Shown one piece after another: positions 15,101 through 24,246 of a stretch of DNA of 34,222 bases. The notes under the pieces are model-generated. The model searched no databases. It worked only from the letters and a program-made list of their open reading frames with translations, and was not told where the DNA came from. Source of the stretch: Smithella sp. SCADC (GTDB lineage Bacteria; Desulfobacterota; Syntrophia; Syntrophales; Smithellaceae); NCBI GenBank assembly GCA_000747625.2, contig JQDQ01000177.1, positions 1 to 34,222 on the forward strand. The letters run 5' to 3'. The number at the start of each line of letters is the position of its first letter. Within the stretch, counting starts at the first letter, position 1. The position numbers and the translations under genes are program-made.

Positions 15101-16305
15101 TTTTTGTTCCTTTTTGCAACGCGAATACTTTCATAAATATCCTGGATGGTAACATCGTTTTCTTTTGCCAGCTTCTTGCAATCTTCATATTCCGTCTTGG
15201 ATTTGATTACTCGTCCTTTTAAGTAGCCATTTTTTATCGTTATTTCGCCATACTTGGTTTTGACTTTTACCATTTTTCGCCGCAGCATAGACTTGGCAAC
15301 TTTGTAAGAACGCAGGCCGAAGGTGGATGAATTCAGCCATAGAACCTCTTCCATCGCTTTTTGTTTTCCAACATCACAAAGCACAGATACTGTTACCGCC
15401 GGACGGGATTTTTTCATAATGATCGGTGTGAAGAAGACATCATGAGCACCAGCGGAAAAAAGACGCTCCATCAATGTGTCATAGAGTTCTGGATTCATAT
15501 CATCAATATTGCATTCGATAATAACAGCTTCGCCGGTTTCCAGATCATCTGATTTTGCTGCACCGGTGGATATCTCGCCCAAAAATAAGCGCAGGACATT
15601 AGGTATAGTAGAATCTTTACTGCCCAGACCATAACCGATTTTCTGTGGAGTGAAATCAATTTTATCGGTAAAAGATGAAGCTGTTGCAGCAATTATCGCC
15701 GCTCCGGTTGGAGTTGTTGCCTCAAAAGGCACAAGACCGGTTTTAATGGGAATGCCCTGAAGAATTTCCGCCGTGGCCGGCGCCGGGACAGGCAGGATGC
15801 CGTGGCTGCAATTAATTATACCGGAACCAACCTGAATGGGTGAGAAGATAACCTTGTCGACTTTTAAATAGTCCAGACAAATTGCCGCACCGACTATGTC
15901 GACAATCGAATCGATTGCACCTACCTCGTGAAAATGTACATCTTCAATTTTATGTCCGTGGATTTTTGCTTCAGCTTGCGCAAGACAGGTGAACATATCA
16001 AGACTGATCTTTTTGACATGGGCAGATAAATTGCTCTGCTTAATTATTTTTGTAATGTCTCTGAATGAGCGTTTATTGAGACCGGTTTGTTGAGATGTTT
16101 TCTTTGGAGAAGAAACCTCAACATCAACTTTTGTTCCGGTAATACCCCCACGCTTATCTTTATAAATTTTTAGTTGATAGGAATCAAAAGGCAGCTTTCC
16201 GAGTTCTTTTAATAAATATTTTTGGTCAATACCAAGATCAAGCATGGCTCCCAGGTTCATGTCGCCGCTGATGCCGGCAAAACAATCATAGTATAAAATT
16301 TTCAT
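15097..16305 (-). CDS. larC: Nickel-pincer nickel insertase LarC
   Basis: 402 residues in one continuous frame; in some lactobacilli LarC is made as two parts by frameshifting, which is not the case here. The start MKILYYDCFAGISGDMNLGAML is the conserved N-terminus, with ATG at 16305 after GAAGGGA. Further conserved stretches are HFHEVGAIDSIVDIVGA, CSHGILPVPAPATAEIL, TPTGAAI and ECNIDDMNPELYD. LarC uses CTP to insert nickel into the dithiocarboxylated nucleotide. An open extension upstream to 16464 lacks conservation-like sequence. Together with LarB and LarE this completes cofactor synthesis; the racemase LarA is not in the window. Confidence 0.92.
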   Translation of the reverse strand: MKILYYDCFAGISGDMNLGAMLDLGIDQKYLLKELGKLPFDSYQLKIYKDKRGGITGTKVDVEVSSPKKTSQQTGLNKRSFRDITKIIKQSNLSAHVKKISLDMFTCLAQAEAKIHGHKIEDVHFHEVGAIDSIVDIVGAAICLDYLKVDKVIFSPIQVGSGIINCSHGILPVPAPATAEILQGIPIKTGLVPFEATTPTGAAIIAATASSFTDKIDFTPQKIGYGLGSKDSTIPNVLRLFLGEISTGAAKSDDLETGEAVIIECNIDDMNPELYDTLMERLFSAGAHDVFFTPIIMKKSRPAVTVSVLCDVGKQKAMEEVLWLNSSTFGLRSYKVAKSMLRRKMVKVKTKYGEITIKNGYLKGRVIKSKTEYEDCKKLAKENDVTIQDIYESIRVAKRNKK

Positions 16306-16483
16306 CAAATCATTCCCTTCACTGCATTCATGGGAAATATGGTCGAAACTATTCTTGAAGTCAAGTCCGTTTTCTTCATAACGACGGATATGACGTAGAA
16401 AGGTTGGGCTGGTCTGAAAATTTCTAGTGGACAAGTGGCTTATGTGCCGTTCATGGCCAAGCAAAAGGAAAGAATTTATTAAA

Positions 16484-16888
16484 TCAGATTAGTGTAATCT
16501 CCAGAGTTGCCGAAGAAAGAACAAAACAACGTTCGTTATTGGAGTCCGGGTCGGCAGGAACGACAAAAAATCCCGGCCGGTCCTTCTGATATCCAACTGT
16601 AGTGCCGACCATTAATTCTCCATCTTTAAAAAGTATCTTGATCTTGCGTCCCACTACAGGTATGGACGGATTGAACTCTTTTTTTTCATGATAATCAGGC
16701 TTTCCAAAATAATCCTTAACATAAAACAATCCTTTCAGTCCGGTGATGGTTAATTCCAAAGGCTTGCTGTCCGGTGGATCAGTCATCAGCACCAAATGAA
16801 AAGTATCTTTGTTAGGGGAAAAATTACAGGTAACTCCTTTATATAATTTTCCTCCTTCATAATGCAGTACAATTTTATTCTTAAGCAA
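16484..16888 (-). CDS. Conserved hypothetical protein (possibly DUF6982-like)
   Basis: 134 residues, no signal peptide or membrane segment. The first half resembles the second (LHYEGGKLYKGVTC and LFKDGELMVGTTVGYQ), suggesting a duplicated small beta domain. The second half contains RPGFFVVPADPDSNNERCFV, a pattern I associate with a deltaproteobacterial domain of unknown function (possibly DUF6982, from memory). The start is TTG at 16888 with AGGAG at 7 nt. Function unknown; possibly a PilZ-like adaptor, but no RxxxR motif is visible. Confidence 0.65.
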   Translation of the reverse strand: MLKNKIVLHYEGGKLYKGVTCNFSPNKDTFHLVLMTDPPDSKPLELTITGLKGLFYVKDYFGKPDYHEKKEFNPSIPVVGRKIKILFKDGELMVGTTVGYQKDRPGFFVVPADPDSNNERCFVLSSATLEITLI

Positions 16889-16940
16889 TGTTTTTCTCCT
16901 GTCTCTTAAAGTGATAAAGCGGCTCTAATTAATATTGTAA

Positions 16941-17282
16941 TTAAAGCCTCTGCCTGATTTGATTGGAAATCAAATACCACTTTTGTACGCCATTTTCGAT
17001 TCGGTAATAATGGATAATATACGCAAGCGATAAGATTAGGAGCAGTCCTGACAGAACAATAGAAGGCGTGGAAGTTTCAATAACAGTGAAGCCAAAAGAA
17101 AGCAAGGTAAAAAGACAAACAAAGAGCATAACAATAAGATGTACAAGTCTTTCGTGTTGGATCCATTGAATCTGTTTGTCATGATAGGCGAGAAGTTCTT
17201 TTAATTTTTCCTCACCCTGTTTTCCCCCGAGTATCTCGTTTACATACTTTTCATGCTTTTTCATATAATCGATCATCAACAT
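16941..17282 (-). CDS. Small two-helix membrane protein of unknown function
   Basis: 113 residues: a charged helical N-terminus (KKHEKYVNEILGGKQGEEKLKELL) followed by a membrane hairpin (LIVMLFVCLFTLLSFGF and SIVLSGLLLILSLAYII) and a short basic tail. Any of the three early ATGs could be used; ribosome sites are weak. Not recognised. Confidence 0.6.
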   Translation of the reverse strand: MLMIDYMKKHEKYVNEILGGKQGEEKLKELLAYHDKQIQWIQHERLVHLIVMLFVCLFTLLSFGFTVIETSTPSIVLSGLLLILSLAYIIHYYRIENGVQKWYLISNQIRQRL

Positions 17283-17477
17283 ATATCCATAGATAATTAC
17301 TTTATCTAGTTAAAAGATTAACACATTTCATAAAAAAATATAAAGTTCTTTTTGAATTTGTAACTCATTATAACGACTCGTTTAAGTCTATATCTTGCTT
17401 TGCGCCGGATATTTCTCATTGACACAAAAGTTCTAATTTCTTATCCTTTACCCGATTTTAAGAATAAGGAGCTTATT

Positions 17478-19163
17478 TTGACAAAACTGAAATTGCTCAT
17501 CGGACAATGGCTGGCTCAAACCACAAGAAAACTGCAAAATAATTTTTATATTTATCTCGGGGTTTTGCTTACGCTGTTTGTTTTTGTTGATGCCGGTGTA
17601 TTTCATGTGGGCGAGAACATGCGCCAAAAGGCTTTTGATTTAATGGTGCGCAGCCGCCTGATTATGCCCAAACCGGACAAAGATATTGTTATTGTGGATA
17701 TTAATGAAGCCTCTCTGGCGGCAATGGCGAAAGATTTTGGACGATACCCGTGGCCGCGTCAGGTCTTTGGAGAATTTCTGGACAATATTGAAGCACAAAA
17801 TCCCAAGGCGGTTATATTTGATATCTTGTTCAGCGACGCCGATATAGCCAATCCCGACAGCGACGCTTATTTCGATAACGCCATTGCCGCAACAAGCAAT
17901 ACTTTCTTTCCTTTTATCCGCTTATCGGAAGATCAGGATAACCTAAGCAAGGTAAAACCATCGATGATTCCCGGCGTGAAGGAAATGATTCAGGAAAAAG
18001 CAGACAAAAATGCGACCCTGGCGGTTATATTACCGCACTTCCCCGCTGCGATTAATTCCGGTCGTCTGGGATTCAATAACATTTATCCGGATAAAGACGG
18101 CATCGTGCGTGAATATAATTTATACAGAAATGACTATGGATGGAAAGTGCCGTCGCTGCCGTTTTCCGTAGGCAGCATGCTGGGCTACAATTTACCGGAG
18201 AAACAAGGTGTGCTTCTTAACTGGCGCGGCAAGCCCTTCACTTATCACTATGTAACTTTCAGCGATGTGATGCTGGATTTGAGCAGTAAAGAGAAGAAAC
18301 GACCGCCGAATGAATTTACCGGGAAAACGGTGATCATCGGCTCTACTGCTCCCAGCCTCTTTGATCTTAAAGCCACGCCGATGGCTAAAATTTATCCGGG
18401 CGTTGAAGTTCTGGCCACGGCCATTGATAACGTCAAACATGGAGATTACCTGCATGTCTGGCGAGGCGCGCTGACTTATGTCCTGTTTAGTTTACTGCTT
18501 ATCTGGCTGACAGCCGCGGCGTTTTATAAGCAGGCGGATCGCGATAAATTAAACAAGGTTTTCAGCAGCAGCCAGATTGGTTTGCTGGTGATTTCCTACG
18601 TTATTATTAATGTCACCAATAATTATTTTGATATCAGCGGACCGATTATCTGGGCGGTCGCGTATTTCAGTGTCGCCAAGGTTTACGCGCTGGCCAATGA
18701 TCTGGCGTTGCAGCGCTGGCTGGCTTTCGGCGTAAAAGCCGGTGAAGACGGCTCGATGGTTTTGATCATGCCTGTTCTGGTGGAAAGCAAAGAGCCGCTG
18801 GGCGATGCTCTGCTTAAAAAACTGAAACGAAGAATTGAACTTACCTGCAAGACTCCTAATACGGTTGATGTGCTGAAAGGTTCGCAAAGCGGTATCTGGG
18901 GTCTGTTTGGCGATATGGCGGTTGTCTGCTGGACCTATGCCGAAAAACAGGAGGAATACGCGAAACAGGCAAAGCAGGACGCCGATCAGCTTGCTTCGCA
19001 AATGCCGATGATATTGATTGATATCGGTTTGCCCGGCAATACGAAAATCCGTTACACAAAGCATGAAGGAGGATTGGCCGCCGGAATTCCTCTGGCCGGT
19101 CAGTGGCGAAGTTTATTCGCGCAGGCTGTCATCAAAATGGAACACATCGGGCAGAACGAATAA
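17478..19163 (+). CDS. CHASE2-domain membrane sensor without recognisable output domain
   Basis: 561 residues from the TTG at 17478 (AAGGAG 6 nt upstream; the frame is open to 17400 but lacks a ribosome site there). One N-terminal helix (YIYLGVLLTLFVFVDAG) leads into an extracytoplasmic CHASE2 domain (FDLMVRSR, DIVIVDINEASLAAM, YPWPRQVFGEFLD, IFDILFSDAD, GKTVIIGSTA, YPGVEVLATAIDN). Three membrane helices follow (about residues 325-420). The remaining 140 residues are cytoplasmic but show no kinase, cyclase, GGDEF or phosphatase motif. CHASE2 proteins sense unknown extracellular signals. First gene of an operon with an SH3b protein and an M48 protease. Confidence 0.85.
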   Translation: MTKLKLLIGQWLAQTTRKLQNNFYIYLGVLLTLFVFVDAGVFHVGENMRQKAFDLMVRSRLIMPKPDKDIVIVDINEASLAAMAKDFGRYPWPRQVFGEFLDNIEAQNPKAVIFDILFSDADIANPDSDAYFDNAIAATSNTFFPFIRLSEDQDNLSKVKPSMIPGVKEMIQEKADKNATLAVILPHFPAAINSGRLGFNNIYPDKDGIVREYNLYRNDYGWKVPSLPFSVGSMLGYNLPEKQGVLLNWRGKPFTYHYVTFSDVMLDLSSKEKKRPPNEFTGKTVIIGSTAPSLFDLKATPMAKIYPGVEVLATAIDNVKHGDYLHVWRGALTYVLFSLLLIWLTAAAFYKQADRDKLNKVFSSSQIGLLVISYVIINVTNNYFDISGPIIWAVAYFSVAKVYALANDLALQRWLAFGVKAGEDGSMVLIMPVLVESKEPLGDALLKKLKRRIELTCKTPNTVDVLKGSQSGIWGLFGDMAVVCWTYAEKQEEYAKQAKQDADQLASQMPMILIDIGLPGNTKIRYTKHEGGLAAGIPLAGQWRSLFAQAVIKMEHIGQNE

Positions 19164-19214
19164 ATATCAACTGATATTTTAATTCAGGCGTTCCGCCTAA
19201 TAGAAGGGGTGATT

Positions 19215-19712
19215 ATGAAAACATACAAAATTTTATGGTTGCTGCTGGCAGCTTTATTTCTGCCGGTTGTTTCGCTGGCGGCGGAATCGGGCAGCGCGCT
19301 CAAGGCGGATGTTCTCCGCGCGCAACCTTACTCAGATGCAAAAAAAACAGCTGATATTAAGCGCGGCGAAAAATTGCAAATTCTTGGGAAAAAGGGAGCA
19401 TGGCTGAATGTGAAAACAACGAAAGCCGGCGGATGGGTGCGCCTGCTATCAGTTAAGCGCGGTGCAGCCAGCAGCGGTGGTCAGATTAAAGGTGTGCTGG
19501 ATGTGGCCAGCGGCAGGGCAGGGACAGGTAAGGTAGTTGCCACAACCGGTGTGCGCGGCTTGAATGAAGAAGAGCTTAAAAACGCCAAATATAGTGAGGC
19601 CGAAGTGAAAAAGCTGGAGAGTTTTACAATAACTTCCGGACAGGCGCAACAGTTTGCCAAAAGCGGCGGTCTTAAAGCGGTCAAAATTAACTACCTGCCT
19701 GCATCAAAATAA
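19215..19712 (+). CDS. Secreted SH3b-domain protein
   Basis: 165 residues. The signal peptide (MKTYKILWLLLAALFLPVVSLAA) is followed by a bacterial SH3 fold at about residues 28-75 (ALKADVLRAQPYSDAKK, IKRGEKLQIL, GAWLNVKTTKAGGWVRL). The C-terminal half is Gly/Ala-rich, then NEEELKNAKYSEAEVKKLES. SH3b domains commonly bind cell-wall peptides. The ATG at 19215 follows AAGGGG; 51 bp after the CHASE2 stop and 14 bp before the protease gene. Confidence 0.8.
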   Translation: MKTYKILWLLLAALFLPVVSLAAESGSALKADVLRAQPYSDAKKTADIKRGEKLQILGKKGAWLNVKTTKAGGWVRLLSVKRGAASSGGQIKGVLDVASGRAGTGKVVATTGVRGLNEEELKNAKYSEAEVKKLESFTITSGQAQQFAKSGGLKAVKINYLPASK

Positions 19713-19726
19713 AGAAGGAGAAAAAT

Positions 19727-20605
19727 ATGCGTGTAATTTACTTTTTTCTTGTTTTCATATTTGCCACATTTATATCACAAGCTCAGGCATTTGATCTTGG
19801 TGAAACATTAAAAGATGTAGTCAAAGAAAGTACTACCGGTAAAACAACTTCAACCAGCAATGCCACAGGCAGTGAAAGTAGTAAAAAAGCATTTAACTGG
19901 AAAAGCCCCTCTCCACAGGAAGAAATTCAAATAGGACGGGAAATTACCGGCAACCTGCTGGGCGCTTCTCCTCTGGTAAAAGATGCGGCACTGCAAAAAT
20001 ACGTCAATCAGGTTGGACGATGGGTTGCTAATCAGAGTGAACGTGCTGATTTGCCCTGGCATTTCGGAGTTATTGAAAGCGAAGATATCAATGCTTTTGC
20101 CGCGCCCGGTGGTTATGTAATCATCACTAAAGGACTTTATCGCAAACTGGAAAATGAAGCGCAACTGGCAGGGGTGCTTTCACACGAAATCGCCCACGTT
20201 GTCAGAAGCCATCACCTGAAGATTCTGCAAAAATCTCAACTGCTGGATTTGGGTGCGGGCCTGCTTGGCAAACAAATCGGCAAGGATAATCAGGTCATCC
20301 GAAAAGTAATCGGCAGCGGTGCGGAGATCTGCGCCCGAAGTCTTGATAAAAATGCCGAATTTGAAGCTGACCGTATGGGCGTGGCGCTGACCACAAGAGC
20401 TGGCTACGAGCCTTATGGATTGCCCGAAGTATTGCAAACTATCGGGCAGACGGGCAAAGATGAAGGCAGTGTCGCGCTGCTTTTTAAAACACATCCGCAT
20501 CCGGATGACAGATTGTTAAAACTGGATGAGGCAATCGGCAACCGGTTGGATAATGTTAAAGATGGAAAAACTTTAACCAACAGGTTTTATAAATTGAAGA
20601 ATTAG
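19727..20605 (+). CDS. M48-family zinc metalloprotease, exported
   Basis: 292 residues with a signal peptide ending near AQA (about residue 22). HExxH is in LSHEIAHVVRSHH at about residue 150 and the third zinc ligand is in EFEADRMGV at about residue 222, the M48 arrangement. The preceding FAAPGGYVIITKGLY and the later THPHPDDRL are typical of periplasmic BepA/LoiP-type members. It has no TPR domain. It follows a good ribosome site (GAAGGAG) and ends the CHASE2-SH3b-M48 operon. Likely role: periplasmic or outer-membrane protein quality control, possibly linked to the sensor. Confidence 0.9.
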   Translation: MRVIYFFLVFIFATFISQAQAFDLGETLKDVVKESTTGKTTSTSNATGSESSKKAFNWKSPSPQEEIQIGREITGNLLGASPLVKDAALQKYVNQVGRWVANQSERADLPWHFGVIESEDINAFAAPGGYVIITKGLYRKLENEAQLAGVLSHEIAHVVRSHHLKILQKSQLLDLGAGLLGKQIGKDNQVIRKVIGSGAEICARSLDKNAEFEADRMGVALTTRAGYEPYGLPEVLQTIGQTGKDEGSVALLFKTHPHPDDRLLKLDEAIGNRLDNVKDGKTLTNRFYKLKN

Positions 20606-20681
20606 AAAATAAATTAAATTGGTTCCCACGGCATAGAAGAAGCTAACCTTTTTTTGTTTGTCGCGAGATGTTGATTAATAG

Positions 20682-20719
20682 AAGAAAACCGGCTTTGATT
20701 TCTCAAAGCCGGTTTTCTT
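20682..20719. terminator. Bidirectional intrinsic terminator
   Basis: A perfect 17-bp stem (20682-20698 with 20703-20719) and the loop TTTC. The core is CCGGCTTTGA, flanked by A-rich and T-rich arm ends, so both the M48 operon on the plus strand and the minus-strand gene ending at 20776 can terminate here. Confidence 0.85.
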
Positions 20720-20775
20720 AATTGTGTTGTTAAGCGGTCGTGTGCATTGCTGCCGCTTTGTCTTTTAATTCTTGC

Positions 20776-21339
20776 TTATCTTCCTGGTCCATGACCGGGG
20801 GGATTATGTCCCGGGCCGGGGCCTGATCCAGGGCCGCCTTTAGGTCCCGGAGGGTTGACATTTCTTTTACCTCTGGGAGGCATTCCCTTCACGCCCCAGG
20901 AATTCTGTCTTTCCCAATGTCTGTTTCTTTCCCAGCCGCGCCAATTACGTTGAAGGTCTCTGTGAGGGACCCTTTGATGCTGCCATTCATATCCTCTCCA
21001 CCGGTGATCGCGGTAATCGTTTCTCCATCCGGGAGGAATATGTCTATGAAAAGGTGGAACGTACCTGTAATGACCCCAACCCCTATCGTAGTAATGGGAA
21101 CGGTACCAGCGGCCTTCCCAGGGACGCCACCACCACCCGCCATAAAAGAATATATCTTCCTGAATATCGGGTACGGCATAGACATTTGTTTCCGGTATTA
21201 CTACCACTTCAGGGGGCCCCGGAAAAACAATCGGCGGAGGCAGGGGTATATTAACATGTACACTTACCCCGGCCATTGCCGAAACCGGCACAAAAATTAC
21301 CAATGTTAAAAACAATATTTTTAAAATTAATTTCTTCAT
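20776..21339 (-). CDS. Exported Trp/Arg/Gly/Pro-rich protein
   Basis: 187 residues. A signal peptide (ending near AMA, residue 24) precedes a proline-rich stretch (PLPPPIVFPGPPEVVVIP), then a region dense in Trp, Tyr, His and Arg (GGWWWRPWEGRWYRS onward) and a Gly/Pro-rich tail. Similar exported proteins of unknown function are common in Deltaproteobacteria. AAAGGAGG lies 8 nt before the ATG at 21339. Composition suggests a basic, extended envelope protein; no enzyme motif. The following 21364-21551 gap shows nothing supportable. Confidence 0.7.
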   Translation of the reverse strand: MKKLILKILFLTLVIFVPVSAMAGVSVHVNIPLPPPIVFPGPPEVVVIPETNVYAVPDIQEDIFFYGGWWWRPWEGRWYRSHYYDRGWGHYRYVPPFHRHIPPGWRNDYRDHRWRGYEWQHQRVPHRDLQRNWRGWERNRHWERQNSWGVKGMPPRGKRNVNPPGPKGGPGSGPGPGHNPPGHGPGR

Positions 21340-21551
21340 CAGATAACCTCCTTTGTTCATCATTAATTCAAACTTACAACATAAACATCTTAAATCTTGC
21401 GTTTGACATCATGATCAAACATTTCCAACATGCGGTTAAAATATAAGAGACAAGCAGCTTGATGTCAAGATAATCTTGACTGGTAAAATAGCAATTTGGG
21501 CAGAGCGTTGTCTCCTTATCTAAATCCTTAAATAAAACAATTTCATAAAAA

Positions 21552-22397
21552 TTACTGTGCTTTATCCAGTCCAGCGCGGAATTTCAAGTAATCATCAGCG
21601 GATTGACGCGGCTGTTCGATCATCGGCAAATGTCCCAGTCCTTTCATGATGATGACCTCGGAGCGGGGTATCAACTTGTGCAGGATATCTGCTGTGGCCG
21701 GATTGATGGCGCGGTCTTTGTCGCCGAAAACAATCAAAGCGGGCGCTTTCAGACCTGTTGAGTACTTCTCTGCCGACGCAGTCACCATCTCTTTGAAGAT
21801 ACGTTTCTCCAGTTCATAATTACGAATGCGTTCCTGAGCCATCACATTCAGTATGGGACGTGGAATAAAAGGCGGATCAGACATAACAAAAGCGAATATT
21901 CCGGCGAACTCATCTTCGTTTTTGGCCATAAGAGGGTTTTTCCCGGTCTTGACGATAATATCACGTAATTCGCTGGGAGGCGCACTCCAGATTCCGGCCG
22001 GATCAATCAACCACAAGCTCTTTACATCATCGGGATAAAGAGATGAGTACATCATGGAAATAAAGCCACCCATAGAACTTCCACCGAGGTGCACTTTGGT
22101 GATGCCCAACGCCTGCGCCAGGAGTCTAATTCTTGCCGCCTTCAAGATAAACATAATGGAGCCCACCAGGCAGATTGATTTCTTTGCGCTCAAGACCGGA
22201 GTGCCTGGAGAGTTAACTTTCCCTCTGGCCAGAAGCTCTGCTTTCTGGAGAAGATCATTTGGTGTCAGCACTCCGGTCATCGCTGGTTTTGCGGGAGCAT
22301 TATAAGCGACAGGATTTACTGGTGACGGTAACGTGATCAAGGTGATTATTAATAGAATGGCAATTCCTGCAACGGCCAAAGCAATTTTTTTAAACAT
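21552..22397 (-). pseudogene. Alpha/beta hydrolase with internal deletion
   Basis: The frame is open for 281 residues but appears damaged. An N-terminal anchor (IALAVAGIAILLIITLITL) and the nucleophile elbow GGSSMGGFISMMY, the Asp of IVFGDKDRAI and the His of GLGHLPMIEQP are intact. The part that should carry the HGFG oxyanion loop and the PDLPGFG strand is absent. Around 22150-22200 another frame reads KEINLPGGLHYVYLEGGKN, the usual lead-in to HGFG, then stops and is joined directly to RLLAQALG. So about 55-60 residues are deleted and the preceding stretch is out of frame. The product probably does not fold as an active hydrolase. GAGGAG precedes the ATG at 22397. Confidence 0.72.
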
Positions 22398-22453
22398 ATC
22401 CAACTCCTCATGTTTTTTTGTTTAGCTTCTGCATTACCATCCTTTCATTAATC

Positions 22454-22482
22454 TTGACAATTATTGTGCAATCCATTAGCGT
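22454..22482 (+). promoter_or_regulatory. Possible promoter of the PTS-rimI-pyrKD block
   Basis: TTGACA at 22454-22459 is consensus; the -10 at 17 bp (TAGCGT) is weak. It lies 70 bp before the IIA gene. Confidence 0.3.
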
Positions 22483-22551
22483 ACCGCTTTAATTTCAGAA
22501 AATGGCAAAAACAGCATTATTACTTGAATGCCTTTTCGGAGGGAAATAATA

Positions 22552-22962
22552 ATGATTGGTGTACTTATTACGACGCATGGTAATTTGGGAAATGAGTTGA
22601 TAAAATCGGCAGAATTAATCAAGGGGCCATTAAGCGATATATTGCACATTTGTGTTGATCAGGCAAAAGATGTTGAAGATTTAAAAAAAGAAATCAGCAA
22701 TGCCATCAAAAAACTGGATAAAGGCAAAGGCGTGCTGGTTCTTACAGACCTCTTTGGCGGGACGCCTTCCAATATTTCGCTTTCTTTCATGAAAGAAGGA
22801 AAAGTTGAAGTTCTCACTGGAGTTAATTTGCCAATGGTGCTTAAGTTGGCGGAAGTCAAAGAAGATATGACTTTACGTGATTTTGCCTGTCTTGTTAAAA
22901 ATTACGGGGAAAAAAATATTATGCTGGCTAGTGAAATTTTAAGCAAAAAAGCCAGCCGGTAA
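22552..22962 (+). CDS. Mannose-type PTS EIIA component
   Basis: 136 residues, a stand-alone IIA-Man domain. The phosphorylated His is His9 in LITTHGNLG; LTDLFGGTPSN is the family signature near residue 65-75. It receives phosphate from HPr and passes it to IIB. GGAGGG lies before the ATG at 22552. Followed by IIB and IIC, but no IID, HPr or EI is in the window, so a regulatory rather than transport role is possible. Confidence 0.92.
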   Translation: MIGVLITTHGNLGNELIKSAELIKGPLSDILHICVDQAKDVEDLKKEISNAIKKLDKGKGVLVLTDLFGGTPSNISLSFMKEGKVEVLTGVNLPMVLKLAEVKEDMTLRDFACLVKNYGEKNIMLASEILSKKASR

Positions 22963-22998
22963 TTATTTTGCGATTGTTCCTGCCGGAGGTGGCTCCAT

Positions 22999-23511
22999 TT
23001 GGCGAAAGATTTGAATATAGTTTTGGTTCGAGTTGACAGCAGGCTTGTCCACGGTCAGATATTGGAAGCCTGGGTGCCCCATGTCAGGGCAAGATGTATT
23101 ATTGTTGTTGATGACAAAGTGGCCGGTGATTCTTTTATGGAGACCATAATTAGAATGGCCGTTCCCAGCGAAATCGAATTAATCGTCAGCTCTGTAGAAG
23201 ATTTTGTCCGGAATTATAGTTTCACCCACGGTCATGGTAAAAAAACAATAGTGTTGTTCAGTAATATTGCTGATGCCTGCGATGCTTTTCATCAGGGATT
23301 TCATTTTGACAAGTTAAACATCGGAAATGTTTATAATAATGAATACAAAATTTGTTGCTCTCCTTCCGTTTTTTTATGTGATAAAGAAATTAAATGCATA
23401 GAATACCTGTTAGAAAAATCCGAAGTTATTGTTGAATTAAAAGTTGTGCCCAAAGGAAAAACTGTTAACATTAAAGACGCCCTTCGGAATTATTGGAAGA
23501 AGAAATCATAA
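22999..23511 (+). CDS. Mannose-type PTS EIIB component
   Basis: 170 residues. The active His is in VDSRLVHGQILEAW (about residue 18), the site phosphorylated by IIA. The TTG start at 22999 follows GGAGG. Length and motifs fit the IIB domain of mannose/sorbose-family systems. Second of three PTS genes in order A-B-C. Confidence 0.92.
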   Translation: MAKDLNIVLVRVDSRLVHGQILEAWVPHVRARCIIVVDDKVAGDSFMETIIRMAVPSEIELIVSSVEDFVRNYSFTHGHGKKTIVLFSNIADACDAFHQGFHFDKLNIGNVYNNEYKICCSPSVFLCDKEIKCIEYLLEKSEVIVELKVVPKGKTVNIKDALRNYWKKKS

Positions 23512-23550
23512 AGGTGTCAGGGGGCTTTCGACTCCTCGCGGAGGCTTTAT

Positions 23551-24246
23551 TTGTTTACTGAAATTATTTTAGTATCTTTTTGCGGTAGTTTACTGTGTCT
23601 TGATCGTGTTTTTGTTCAAGCCATGATTTCCCGGCCTGTAGTAATTGCCCCTCTTATCGGACTTCTTTTGCATGATCCTTATGCAGGATTGATAATCGGA
23701 GCGTTTATTGAACTTATTTGGATTGATCGTATACCCATAGGAACTTACATTCCGCCCAACGATTCCCTGACTGCCGTTGTGGCTACCTCAACTGCTTTGA
23801 TCGCCGGATCGAGACTGGGAGGCGCTTCTCCGGAATTAATCGCGCTTTGTATTCTTATAGCCATCCCTTGCGGAAATTTAGCCAAGCAGATGGATGTTCA
23901 AATCATTAAATCCAACGATTCTCTATCCGACAAAGCTTTGGAAGACGCGAAAGAAAATAACATCAGGGCAATAGAACAAAAAACTTTTCTGGGACTGATC
24001 AAAGTATTTTTATTGTATGCTTTGTTTCTTCTGACAGTGCAGGCTATATTTGTTCCTTCTGTAATCTGGGTGTATCCAAAATTAAACACCATAACCATAA
24101 AAACACTGTCTTTAACATATTATTTTCTGCCGCTTCTGGGCATAGCCGTAGCCATTAATATGCTCAAACTCCGCAAAGCAATCCCTGTTTTCTGCGCTAT
24201 ATTTTTAATTGCGGCAGTGTTTTTGGAACTTTTTCATATCCTATGA
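23551..24246 (+). CDS. Mannose-type PTS EIIC component
   Basis: 231 residues, polytopic. Family features are the N-terminal LDRVFVQAMISRPVVIAPLIGLLL, then IGAFIELIWIDRIPIGTYIPPND and a series of membrane helices. The TTG start follows GGAGG by 6 nt. In known systems IIC forms the channel with IID; here the next gene is rimI, overlapping by ATGA, and no IID follows. Confidence 0.88.
   Translation: MFTEIILVSFCGSLLCLDRVFVQAMISRPVVIAPLIGLLLHDPYAGLIIGAFIELIWIDRIPIGTYIPPNDSLTAVVATSTALIAGSRLGGASPELIALCILIAIPCGNLAKQMDVQIIKSNDSLSDKALEDAKENNIRAIEQKTFLGLIKVFLLYALFLLTVQAIFVPSVIWVYPKLNTITIKTLSLTYYFLPLLGIAVAINMLKLRKAIPVFCAIFLIAAVFLELFHIL

Noticed and set aside
18549-19064. Minus-strand 171-codon frame inside the CHASE2 gene
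   Set aside because: Antisense shadow of a clear coding gene; low-complexity composition and no ribosome site.
20917-21309. Plus-strand 130-codon frame opposite the W/R-rich protein gene
   Set aside because: The minus strand has a signal peptide and a strong ribosome site; the plus frame is a shadow.
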